DNA from: JAQICX01 sp964441455
Lineage (GTDB): Bacteria > Verrucomicrobiota > Kiritimatiellia > JAQICX01
NCBI GenBank assembly: GCA_964441455.1
Contig: CAYTUX010000146.1
Location: 1-7,238 of the forward strand
DNA length: 7,238 nt
Reading direction: 5' to 3'
Made by a program: the position numbers and the translations under genes. The stretch's first letter is position 1; the number at the start of each line of letters is the position of its first letter. Below, piece after piece: positions 1-6,578 of the stretch. Below the pieces are notes generated by a model. That model saw only the letters and a program-made list of their open reading frames with translations. It had not been told where the DNA came from and ran no database searches.

Positions 1-1338
1 ATTATGATTTCCGACAAAACCGCTGAAAATCTTGGTATAACTCCAGATAGTGTTGAACAAGGCGAAGTTGTTATTCAGCTTAACTCAAAAAAATTCTTGG
101 TTCATGGCATTTTTAAATCTTCATCCCTTGAGCATCTGCTTGATTTGGATGGTGAAAATCTTCTACCATTTGATCTCACAGCAATGGTTAACCCCAAAAT
201 ATATAGCGGAAGTATACTTGCAGAGAAAGATGATATAAGAATACCTGCTTCTGCTCTATTTATTGGACTAAGTGGCAAGTTTAATGCAAATATTCTCGGT
301 GGTATACGAACTGTTTCAGTAGCTATAGACATGACAAACACAGACTTTAAAACTGCAAAACAGGAGATAGATAATTATCTTGAGCAAAGCGGCAAAGCAA
401 CATATTATGGTTTGTCAGGCATTGCATACTTCGGAAAGAGAGCCAGGGAAAGTTCGATGACCGGTTTGATAGACATGTTAATTCCGCTGTTTATCGCTGC
501 ATTAACTGTGCTGAACACCATGAAAGGTTCTGTATATGAAAGACGTGATGAAATTTATGTTTACAATGCAGTAGGTATAGCCCCTAAATATGTATTTTTT
601 ATGTTTATAGCCGAGGCTGTAGTATATTCTGTTGTTGGAGCTCTGCTCGGTTATATAATAAGTCAGGGAGTTGGACGTATTCTTATGGCTTTCGGTTGGA
701 CTGGTGGAATTAACATGAACTTTACTTCTATTGCAACTGTCTATGCTTCTCTGACAATCACACTGGCTGTATTTCTATCAACAATATATCCGGCAAAACA
801 AGCAATGAAAATTGCAGAACCGGCAGATGATGCAGGATGGAAAGTTCCGGAACCTGAAGATAATGTCATCTCTTTTGATTTACCTTTCACATATAATCAT
901 ATGGAAAGAATTGCTGTTATAGCATTCTTCTATAAATACATGCTAAACAATGGAGAAGGTAGTTCCGGTCCGTTTTATGCGGGCAAACCTGTCGTGAACA
1001 TTTCTCAGGAACTTGATAGACTTGACAATGATAGTTATATTCCTCAAATTGAGGTTCCTATTTGGCTCAAACCTTTTGACCTTGGTGTGTCACAACAAAT
1101 GCAAATTAAGTTTGCAACCGATGTAGATACCGGTGAATATATTTCAAGTATAATTCTTACAAGACTTTCCGGTACTTTAGAATCATGGAACCGATTAAAT
1201 ATAAGATTCATAAAGAAGATACGTCAGCACTTTCTACACTGGAGGGCAGTTTCTGATGAAATGAAACAAGATTTATATGATGAAGCAAAAACTCTTATAA
1301 TAAATGAAGTTGAAAGAGGAGAGAAATTTAATGTCTGA
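1..1338 (+). CDS. FtsX-type ABC transporter permease, 3' part (5' end outside window)
   Basis: This is the membrane subunit of a LolCDE/MacB-class ABC transporter, missing its start. The frame is already open at base 1 and the protein lacks the N-terminal membrane helix and much of the extracytoplasmic domain expected in the family, so the ATG at 4 is probably internal. Counting from that Met, residues 1-150 look like the end of the extracytoplasmic (MacB_PCD-like) domain. Residues 155-270 are the FtsX domain, with hydrophobic segments near 155-172, 196-222 and 242-262, the coupling-type stretch VYERRDEIYVYNAVGIAP after the first, and YPAKQAMKIAEP closing the domain. Residues 280-444 form an additional soluble tail not found in standard FtsX permeases, which usually stop soon after the last helix. 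It lies immediately before and overlaps the OPT-like gene. Its partner ATPase is probably one of the two encoded downstream. The substrate is unknown. Confidence 0.85.
   Translation: MMISDKTAENLGITPDSVEQGEVVIQLNSKKFLVHGIFKSSSLEHLLDLDGENLLPFDLTAMVNPKIYSGSILAEKDDIRIPASALFIGLSGKFNANILGGIRTVSVAIDMTNTDFKTAKQEIDNYLEQSGKATYYGLSGIAYFGKRARESSMTGLIDMLIPLFIAALTVLNTMKGSVYERRDEIYVYNAVGIAPKYVFFMFIAEAVVYSVVGALLGYIISQGVGRILMAFGWTGGINMNFTSIATVYASLTITLAVFLSTIYPAKQAMKIAEPADDAGWKVPEPEDNVISFDLPFTYNHMERIAVIAFFYKYMLNNGEGSSGPFYAGKPVVNISQELDRLDNDSYIPQIEVPIWLKPFDLGVSQQMQIKFATDVDTGEYISSIILTRLSGTLESWNRLNIRFIKKIRQHFLHWRAVSDEMKQDLYDEAKTLIINEVERGEKFNV
1316..1321 (+). promoter_or_regulatory. Ribosome binding site fixing the start of the OPT-like gene
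   Basis: GAGGAG lies 9 bases before the ATG at 1331. It is the best Shine-Dalgarno match nearby and favours 1331 over the in-frame ATG at 1304, which would add nine mostly charged residues. It lies inside the end of the permease gene, so translation of the two genes is probably coupled. Confidence 0.7.
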
Positions 1339-3430
1339 CACAAAAAGAGTTGATAAAGAACTGGAAAAATATCGAAATCTACTCGATACTCCAGATGTGT
1401 TTGAAAGTGGCTTTGGCTGGTCAACAATCATAGGAATAATTTTTTGTGGTCTTGTTATGCTTCCCGGTGCTATTTATTTGGGACTTATGACAGCCGGCAG
1501 CATGAGCAATGCGGCAACATGGGTTACAGTTATTCTTTTCAGTGAAATTTCACGTCGTGCAATGAAGCCACTTTCGAAAGGAAATCTCATTATTCTTCTG
1601 CATTCCGCACGTGCAATGTTAGCTGCGAACGTAATGATGCCGGGCGGTCCATTCGGACATGTTATATATCGTACATATCTGGTAACTTCAGATGCAGCAA
1701 GAGATATGGGCATGAGAGATGTGTTCCCCACATGGTACTGTCCAAAACCTGACAGTATAGCTATAACTGAAAGATTACTGTTCCATCCTGACTGGATTAA
1801 ACCAATTGCTCTTCTATTTTTTATTGCTATTGTCGGGCTTATCAACAAATATACTATTGGTTATTTTTTCTTTAGGCTTTGTTCAGACGTTGAAAAACTT
1901 GCTTTCCCTTTGGCACCAATCCAGGCACAAGGTGCTCTTGCTCTGACCGAAGTAGAAAAAAGTGAAGAAGATATTGAAAAAGAAAAAGAGGAGGCTGAAA
2001 AGATTGGAAAAAAAACATTTTCAAAATGGCGTATTTTCTCATTGGGTTCGGTGATTGGTATCTCTTTTGGAGTTATTCAGATTGGAGTTCCTGCAATTAC
2101 CGGTTTGATTTTGGATAAACCTTTCTTTATAATTCCCCAGCCTTTTATTGACACAACAGTTTTGACTGAGAGTATCCTGCCTGCAACACCCACAGGAATG
2201 GTGCTTGATGCCAGTATTGTTTTTCTTGGCTTTGTTATTCCTTTCTGGGCTGTTATAGGTTCTTCTCTAGCCATACTAGTTACACTTGTGGCAAATCCTA
2301 TTCTTCATAGTATGGGTGTTTTGAGTCAATGGCAGCCTGGGATGGATACAATCAATACAACTTTTGTCAATGGTATTGACTTCTGGATGAGTTTTGGTAT
2401 TGGTACTGCTGCCGGTATTGCTATTATCAGTGTATACTCAACGGTTAGAGATATAGTTAGAACTTCCAAAAAATCCAAAAAACAAAAAACAAAAACAGAT
2501 AAGGATGTCTTGGAGCGCGGAACTGACAATCTTTGGAAGACCCCCAAGCTTGGACGTGGGGATTATCCGATGTGGCTTGCTCTTACCGGATATATAATTG
2601 CCTCTTCTGCAATGGTTATCGTAGTTAATATACTTGTACCCAATATACTGGGATTCCTGATTGTTTTTGCGTTTTTTTATAACCCTTTTATCTCTTATGT
2701 AAATGCAAGATTGCTCGGAATTACCGGTCAGACAGTTGAAATTCCATTTGTACGAGAAGGAGCATTTATACTTTCAGGATGCAAAAAAATTGATATTTGG
2801 CTGGCTCCTGTCCCAATTGCGAACTATGGTCAGCAGGCTCAGGCATTTAGGGTAAACGAGCTTACAGGAGTTAGCTTTCGTTCATTACTTAAGGCTGATC
2901 TGGTAGTAATTCCGGTGCTTTTTATACTTTCATTTGTTTTCTGGGCGTTTATATGGAAATCTAATGCTGTACCTTCGGATATCTTTCCGGCTGCACAGAA
3001 AAACTGGGAACTGATGTCAAAGCAGAATACTTTGATGTTTTCATCAACATTCAGACCGGAGGGAGAAGACGATAAAATTGAAAAATCATTTGGCGATTCT
3101 GAATTTGCAAAAGCATTGCATCCAAAGGTAATTACTGGTGGTGCAACTTTGACTGTTATGCTATTTCCCATATTTTCCATGTTTGGTCTGCCTGTTATGT
3201 TGATTTTTGGAATGATAAGGGGGTTCGGACAATTGCCGCATGTTATGATGCTGGAAATTTTAGGTGCCATGTTAGGAAGATTCTATTTCCAGAAAAAATT
3301 TGGTTCTAAAAACTTTTTACAGATGGCACCGACTCTCCTGGCAGGTTATTTCACAGGAGTCGGGCTTGTCGGAATGGCAACAATTGCTATGACATTAATT
3401 AAAAACGCTGTATCAAATGCACCATTTTAA
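1331..3430 (+). CDS. OPT-superfamily-like polytopic membrane transporter
   Basis: This is a 699-residue integral membrane protein, similar in size and style to oligopeptide/YSL-type (OPT) transporters. Roughly a dozen or more hydrophobic segments can be picked out, among them residues about 30-52, 88-105, 157-182, 238-260, 295-322, 352-372, 415-450 (two), 522-545, 604-635 and 665-690. OPT-like features are the glycine-rich first helix (AIYLGLMTAGSM), the FPLAPIQAQGALAL stretch near 192-205, and YVNARLLGITGQ near 456-467, which resembles the NSRLxGITGQ-type region of the family. Two charged loops, 206-232 (Glu/Lys-rich) and 378-392 (Lys-rich), are probably cytosolic. Family members move peptides or metal chelates by secondary transport, but the substrate here cannot be read from sequence. 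The gene overlaps the upstream permease by 8 bases and is 8 bases from the next permease, so it is cotranscribed with ABC components. It could instead belong to an uncharacterised OPT-related family with a non-transport role. Confidence 0.7.
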   Translation: MSDTKRVDKELEKYRNLLDTPDVFESGFGWSTIIGIIFCGLVMLPGAIYLGLMTAGSMSNAATWVTVILFSEISRRAMKPLSKGNLIILLHSARAMLAANVMMPGGPFGHVIYRTYLVTSDAARDMGMRDVFPTWYCPKPDSIAITERLLFHPDWIKPIALLFFIAIVGLINKYTIGYFFFRLCSDVEKLAFPLAPIQAQGALALTEVEKSEEDIEKEKEEAEKIGKKTFSKWRIFSLGSVIGISFGVIQIGVPAITGLILDKPFFIIPQPFIDTTVLTESILPATPTGMVLDASIVFLGFVIPFWAVIGSSLAILVTLVANPILHSMGVLSQWQPGMDTINTTFVNGIDFWMSFGIGTAAGIAIISVYSTVRDIVRTSKKSKKQKTKTDKDVLERGTDNLWKTPKLGRGDYPMWLALTGYIIASSAMVIVVNILVPNILGFLIVFAFFYNPFISYVNARLLGITGQTVEIPFVREGAFILSGCKKIDIWLAPVPIANYGQQAQAFRVNELTGVSFRSLLKADLVVIPVLFILSFVFWAFIWKSNAVPSDIFPAAQKNWELMSKQNTLMFSSTFRPEGEDDKIEKSFGDSEFAKALHPKVITGGATLTVMLFPIFSMFGLPVMLIFGMIRGFGQLPHVMMLEILGAMLGRFYFQKKFGSKNFLQMAPTLLAGYFTGVGLVGMATIAMTLIKNAVSNAPF

Positions 3431-3438
3431 GGATAAAT

Positions 3439-4482
3439 ATGACCAGAAAAGATAACAACAATCAACAACAGGTTAAACTTCCATTGAAAGTTGCTATGGA
3501 AGTTGTACTCCAAGGAATTAGAATTCGGTTGGGGCGTTCAATTGTAACCATTACCGGTGTTATATGCGGTATAGCATTTCTAATGTCAATATTAACAGGA
3601 CAGATGATTAAAAAAGGGGTTAATAACGAAGATGCCATGCGTGAAGAAGTACAGAGAATTAGTAACTTCGTCAAAGCAGAGGTAGGGTTCTTAAAAAATA
3701 AAACAATCAGCTTGATTGTCGTTGGAAATCTCTCGGAAATAGAATTTCGAGCTCTTAAATCTTTTGAACATGATGGGGTCAACGAAATACAAATTGTGAA
3801 CGAGAGTAAATTAAATAGTTCTCTGGAATCTATTACAAAAGTTTCTAATCAGGAATTTGGAGGAGGGAAAAGTATTGCTGTTTTTATGATGGGAGATGGC
3901 AAAATTCCGGATAGAGATTGGAACAAACTCTTATCTAAAGATAATAAAAAAGTTCTTGCAACTACAATTTCAGATGTTAAAATTCCGGACATACCTGAAA
4001 ATCAGCTTGTTATGCTTTCAAGATCATGGTCGAAGGAAGAGTTAGCAAAAAAAATTAAACAGGCAAAACAGGAAAAATTTAGAAGTATTTGGATTGGCGT
4101 TATTTCACTATTAGTGACAGTAATTGGTATAACAAATGCAATGCTTATGTCTGTGACTGAACGTTTTCGTGAAATAGGAACAATGAAATGCCTAGGTGCA
4201 TTATCTAGCTTTATTCGGCATATATTTCTTATCGAGTCTTCGCTTATGGGAATTGTGGGCGGTCTTGCAGGTGTTATTGTCGGTGCTCTTTTTTCAATAC
4301 TTGCATATTCCATATCATACGGATTTGGACTGGTTTTTTCATCGGTTGATTTTCTTTTAATATGTGGTTTTGGGTTTGCAAGTCTTGCTGTAGGAATATT
4401 ACTTTCCATAATGGCGGCATTATATCCGGCTAGAGTAGCATCAAACATGGTACCGGCTGATGCATTAAGATCAAATTTATAA
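3439..4482 (+). CDS. Compact FtsX/MacB-type ABC transporter permease
   Basis: This is a complete 347-residue permease of the four-helix LolCE/MacB class. A basic N-terminal cytosolic segment (1-33) leads into the first membrane helix (about 34-54, IVTITGVICGIAFLMSIL). A soluble extracytoplasmic domain of about 160 residues follows, then three helices at about 216-238, 266-290 and 303-328. The family hallmark ERFREIGTMKCLGA (241-254) follows the second helix; this cytosolic loop contacts the ATPase. The protein ends in the usual YPARVASNMVPADALR sequence. The extracytoplasmic domain is shorter than in typical MacB (about 400 residues for the permease half) and shows no clear relation to the other permease. 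The start is supported by AAGGA at 3429-3433, which overlaps the stop codon of the OPT-like gene and lies 5 bases from the ATG. The ATPase gene follows after 8 bases, making it the natural partner. The cargo is unknown; lipoprotein, peptide or envelope-stress functions are all possible. Confidence 0.88.
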   Translation: MTRKDNNNQQQVKLPLKVAMEVVLQGIRIRLGRSIVTITGVICGIAFLMSILTGQMIKKGVNNEDAMREEVQRISNFVKAEVGFLKNKTISLIVVGNLSEIEFRALKSFEHDGVNEIQIVNESKLNSSLESITKVSNQEFGGGKSIAVFMMGDGKIPDRDWNKLLSKDNKKVLATTISDVKIPDIPENQLVMLSRSWSKEELAKKIKQAKQEKFRSIWIGVISLLVTVIGITNAMLMSVTERFREIGTMKCLGALSSFIRHIFLIESSLMGIVGGLAGVIVGALFSILAYSISYGFGLVFSSVDFLLICGFGFASLAVGILLSIMAALYPARVASNMVPADALRSNL

Positions 4483-4490
4483 GAGATATT

Positions 4491-5273
4491 ATGATTATAG
4501 AAAAAGAAAAACTTGATTTGCTTTTTGAAAAGCCTCCTGAAGAAAAAGAGAAAGTCATTATTCGTGGAGTTGATATTGTCAAGACCTATAGAATGGGAAC
4601 GCAGGTAACTCATGCACTTCGCGGGGCAACTCTGGATGTATTCAAAGGAGAATATCTTTCAATTATGGGACCTTCCGGGTCAGGAAAGTCAACTCTTTTT
4701 AATGCAATTGGTGCTCTTTCAAAACCAACTTCCGGAAAAGTCTATATAGACCAGGTAGATATAGCACAACTGGATACGGAAGAACTTGCATGGTTAAGAT
4801 GCAGAAAAATCGGCTACATATTTCAGTCATTTAACCTTATCCAAGCAATGACATGCCTTGAAAATGTCACTTTGCCAATGAGTTTTGCCGGAATTGATAG
4901 CGAGGAAGCTCGTGAACAAGGAATTAAAATTCTTAAAATGGTTGGTCTTGGACATAGAATACTTCATAAACCAGCTGAACTTTCCGGTGGCCAGCAACAA
5001 AGGGTTGCAATTGCGAGAAGTCTGGCCAATTCCCCGGAAATTGTGCTTGCAGACGAACCTACCGCCAATCTTGATCAGAATACCGGACAGGAAATGATTG
5101 ACTTGTTATGTTATCTGCAAAAAGAACTGAATGTTACTATTATTTCCGCAACCCATGACTTGAAAATGCTTCAGGCATCAGACAGAATTTTATGGATCGA
5201 TGATGGAAGGATAGTTAAATCAGCAAAACCTGAAGATATTGATTTCGCCAGCGATTTTCATGAACACAATTAG
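4491..5273 (+). CDS. ABC transporter ATPase, LolD/MacB type (first copy)
   Basis: This is a 260-residue cytosolic nucleotide-binding subunit that powers an FtsX-type permease by ATP hydrolysis. All catalytic motifs are intact: Walker A GPSGSGKST (60-68), Q-loop Gln112 in IFQSFN, signature LSGGQQQR (164-171), Walker B IVLADEP with Glu189, D-loop ANLD (192-195) and switch His222 in SATHD. The LSGGQQQR signature and the DEPTANLD region are typical of the LolD/MacB/FtsE branch. About 25 charged residues precede the domain, more than in most LolD proteins. The ATG at 4491 is 8 bases after the permease stop with only a weak AAGAGA in front, suggesting reinitiation after the permease. The next Met (residue 35) would cut into the first strand of the domain, so the longer start is preferred. 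It is the last gene of the left-hand block and is followed by a repeat-rich gap. It is clearly paralogous to the ATPase at 5835. Confidence 0.93.
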   Translation: MIIEKEKLDLLFEKPPEEKEKVIIRGVDIVKTYRMGTQVTHALRGATLDVFKGEYLSIMGPSGSGKSTLFNAIGALSKPTSGKVYIDQVDIAQLDTEELAWLRCRKIGYIFQSFNLIQAMTCLENVTLPMSFAGIDSEEAREQGIKILKMVGLGHRILHKPAELSGGQQQRVAIARSLANSPEIVLADEPTANLDQNTGQEMIDLLCYLQKELNVTIISATHDLKMLQASDRILWIDDGRIVKSAKPEDIDFASDFHEHN

Positions 5274-5294
5274 TGTAAAGAATATTGTCAGCCT

Positions 5295-5332
5295 ATCTGC
5301 GTTCTACGCACAGGCAGGCAGATTTCGCAGAT
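5295..5332. repeat. 7-bp inverted repeat with nested hairpin
   Basis: ATCTGCG at 5295-5301 is the exact reverse complement of CGCAGAT at 5326-5332. Nested in its left arm is a second option: TGCGT (5298-5302) pairing with ACGCA (5306-5310) around a 3-base loop. The following run is A, not T, so this is not a terminator for the + strand. It looks like a dispersed-repeat fragment. Confidence 0.55.
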
Positions 5333-5393
5333 TAAAAAAAATGTTTGCAGAACGATTTACAGCAGAATGATTATAAATAAAAAAGAGAAGAAA

Positions 5394-5410
5394 TGTCTCG
5401 TGCAGAGACA
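5394..5410. repeat. 6-bp hairpin
   Basis: TGTCTC (5394-5399) pairs perfectly with GAGACA (5405-5410) around the loop GTGCA. It sits at the head of a purine-rich stretch repeating CAGAGA/CAGAAC-like units to about 5425. No T run follows, so it is unlikely to terminate transcription. Confidence 0.5.
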
Positions 5411-5432
5411 CAGAACGCAGAGAAGCCTAAAA

Positions 5433-5467
5433 TAATGGTTAATGGTTAGTTATTAATGGTTAATGTT
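5433..5467. repeat. Five tandem heptamers, consensus TAATGGT
   Basis: Five contiguous 7-base units are visible: TAATGGT (5433), TAATGGT (5440), a diverged TAGTTAT (5447), TAATGGT (5454) and TAATGTT (5461). Three are identical. This may be slippage-derived or part of a dispersed noncoding element; the array is AT-rich and its copy number could vary between strains. Confidence 0.7.
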
Positions 5468-5647
5468 GGAAAAGCTTTCGCCTTCGCCGTTCCGGACTAT
5501 GGCGTGATAAAGCCGCATATATATAATTAGTTAGACGTTAGACTGGTGAAGAACGCCTACAATCTGGACTCGTAGCACAGCTTAAGAGAAGGCTACCACG
5601 CAAAGCAAAAATCTGAACTGAAAGTGTTGAACTGCAAATGGGGTAAC

Positions 5648-5664
5648 GCAACGATTTTCGTTGC
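5648..5664. repeat. 7-bp perfect hairpin with a 3-base loop
   Basis: GCAACGA (5648-5654) pairs with TCGTTGC (5658-5664) around TTT. It is the strongest small stem in the gap. Its GCAACG core recurs at 5735-5740 and, with one change, at 5805-5810, suggesting a family of related elements. Confidence 0.6.
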
Positions 5665-5688
5665 AGGTGTTTTCTGGGAACGCTGAGC

Positions 5689-5717
5689 TTGAAGGAAAAA
5701 CTCGGCATTAATATAAA
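5689..5717 (+). promoter_or_regulatory. Possible promoter for the second ATPase and PqqD-like genes
   Basis: TTGAAG (5689-5694) and TATAAA (5712-5717) are 17 bases apart, the classic spacing for a housekeeping sigma-70-like promoter. An alternative -10, TATAAT at 5719-5724, lacks a well-placed -35. Position about 110 bases upstream of the ATPase start fits. The local AT-richness makes chance matches likely and the organism's promoter rules are unknown, so this is weakly supported. Confidence 0.25.
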
Positions 5718-5726
5718 ATATAATAG

Positions 5727-5821
5727 GTTGCGAAGCAACGCCCTATGAATTAAATTGAACAAACAACCTGTTAGCCCTGATTGGGCTTAACATATTAGCA
5801 CAGGGCAATGCCCTATTAATT
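5727..5821. repeat. Two near-identical 17-base repeats with three small hairpins ahead of the second ATPase
   Basis: The 17-mers at 5735-5751 and 5805-5821 match at 15 of 17 positions (GCAAYGCCCTATKAATT), offset by 70 bases. Three stems overlap or lie between them: GTTGC/GCAAC (5727-5731 with 5735-5739, loop GAA), AGCCC/GGGCT (5773-5777 with 5783-5787, loop TGATT) and AGGGC/GCCCT (5802-5806 with 5810-5814, loop AAT). The last ends 20 bases before the ATG of the ATPase, just ahead of its weak GGAA ribosome site. If transcribed as a leader these could affect translation; equally they may be dispersed repeat units. Confidence 0.55.
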
Positions 5822-5834
5822 CGGAACAGCAAAT

Positions 5835-6578
5835 ATGAGCAATGATAACAACGTAATTATAAGTACAGAGAATGTAAAAAAACTGTACATTACCGGAGAA
5901 GAAGAGCTTTGGGCTCTTAAAGGAATATCTCTTGATATTTTCAAAAGTGAATTTATATCAATTATGGGACCTTCAGGTTCCGGAAAGTCAACCTTGTTCA
6001 ATCAGATTGGTGCTCTTGATGTGCCAACTTCCGGTAAAGTGTTTTTTGAAGGACAATCTGTTTTTGATATGAGTGAAAGCCAACAAGCATGGTTCAGATG
6101 TAATCGTATCGGCTACATATTTCAGACCTTTAACCTTATTCAGGTAATGACTGCACTTCAGAATGTTACTCTCCCGATGGTTTTTCAGGGAACTAACAAA
6201 GAAGAAGCAGCTGAACGTGGTAAGAAAATTCTTACAAGGGTTGGACTTGGGCACAGGATGGATCATAAACCATTTGAACTTTCAGGAGGTCAACAACAGC
6301 GGGTTGCTGTTGCAAGAGCTCTCGCAAATACGCCATCTGTAATTTTGGCTGACGAGCCAACCGGTAATCTGGACACAAAAACAGGAGAAGAGATTATTGA
6401 CCTTTTAAAAGAGCTTAATAAAGAGGAAGGTGTTACTGTTGTATGTTCAACTCATGATCCTAAAATGCTTAAGTCTTCAGCACGCATATGCTGGATTCTT
6501 GATGGAAGACTCGATAAAGTCATGAGTCAGGAAGAATTTCGTCTTGAAGATATGGAAAATGACCAACAGGGAAAATAA
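5835..6578 (+). CDS. ABC transporter ATPase, LolD/MacB type (second copy)
   Basis: This is a 247-residue cytosolic ATPase subunit of the same branch as the one at 4491. Motifs are intact: Walker A GPSGSGKST (45-53), Q-loop Gln97 in IFQTFN, signature LSGGQQQR (149-156), Walker B VILADEP with Glu174, D-loop GNLD (177-180) and switch His207 in STHD. An ungapped comparison of residues 36-115 with 51-130 of the first copy gives 52 of 80 identities by eye, so the two are close paralogues. Both carry a Cys in W-x-R-C-x-x-IGYIFQ before the Q-loop. It lacks the longer charged N-terminal arm of the first copy. The start has only a weak GGAA 8 bases upstream. It is separated from the left block by a repeat-rich gap but shares its tail with the PqqD-like gene, which begins directly after its stop. 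It could serve the truncated permease at the left edge, form a heterodimer with the first ATPase, or pair with a permease outside the window. Confidence 0.93.
   Translation: MSNDNNVIISTENVKKLYITGEEELWALKGISLDIFKSEFISIMGPSGSGKSTLFNQIGALDVPTSGKVFFEGQSVFDMSESQQAWFRCNRIGYIFQTFNLIQVMTALQNVTLPMVFQGTNKEEAAERGKKILTRVGLGHRMDHKPFELSGGQQQRVAVARALANTPSVILADEPTGNLDTKTGEEIIDLLKELNKEEGVTVVCSTHDPKMLKSSARICWILDGRLDKVMSQEEFRLEDMENDQQGK

Larger units (their letters stand above)
5274..5834. other. Repeat-rich intergenic region between the two ATPase genes
   Basis: These 561 bases hold no convincing gene: all six frames are broken by stops, and the longest minus-strand reading has no homology I recognise. They are built of short repeats: tandem heptamers (5433-5467, and GTTAGAC twice at 5530-5543), a doubled TTCGCC (5477-5488), an AGGC doublet (5312-5319) and several small hairpins, listed separately. 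The first part also has phrases such as CGCAGATTA and GCAGAGACACAGAACGCAGAG, of the kind seen in dispersed intergenic repeats of many environmental genomes (from memory). No hairpin followed by a T run, as expected of a rho-independent terminator for the upstream gene, is visible. The stretch separates the left block from the second ATPase and PqqD-like gene, which may therefore have their own promoter. Confidence 0.75.

Noticed and set aside
1304..1330. Upstream in-frame ATG as the start of the OPT-like gene
   Set aside because: It would add nine mostly charged residues and enlarge the overlap with the permease, while GAGGAG is ideally placed for the ATG at 1331.
4002..4613. 203-codon open frame on the minus strand
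   Set aside because: It lies opposite the end of the permease and the start of the first ATPase, both with clear family motifs, and its translation resembles nothing I recognise.
5295..5340. Terminator after the first ATPase
   Set aside because: The inverted repeat is followed by A residues rather than T on the + strand, and on the minus strand the T run would precede the stem.
5538..5762. 74-codon minus-strand frame in the gap
   Set aside because: It spans several hairpins and repeats, has no clear ribosome site and no recognisable domain; more likely chance.
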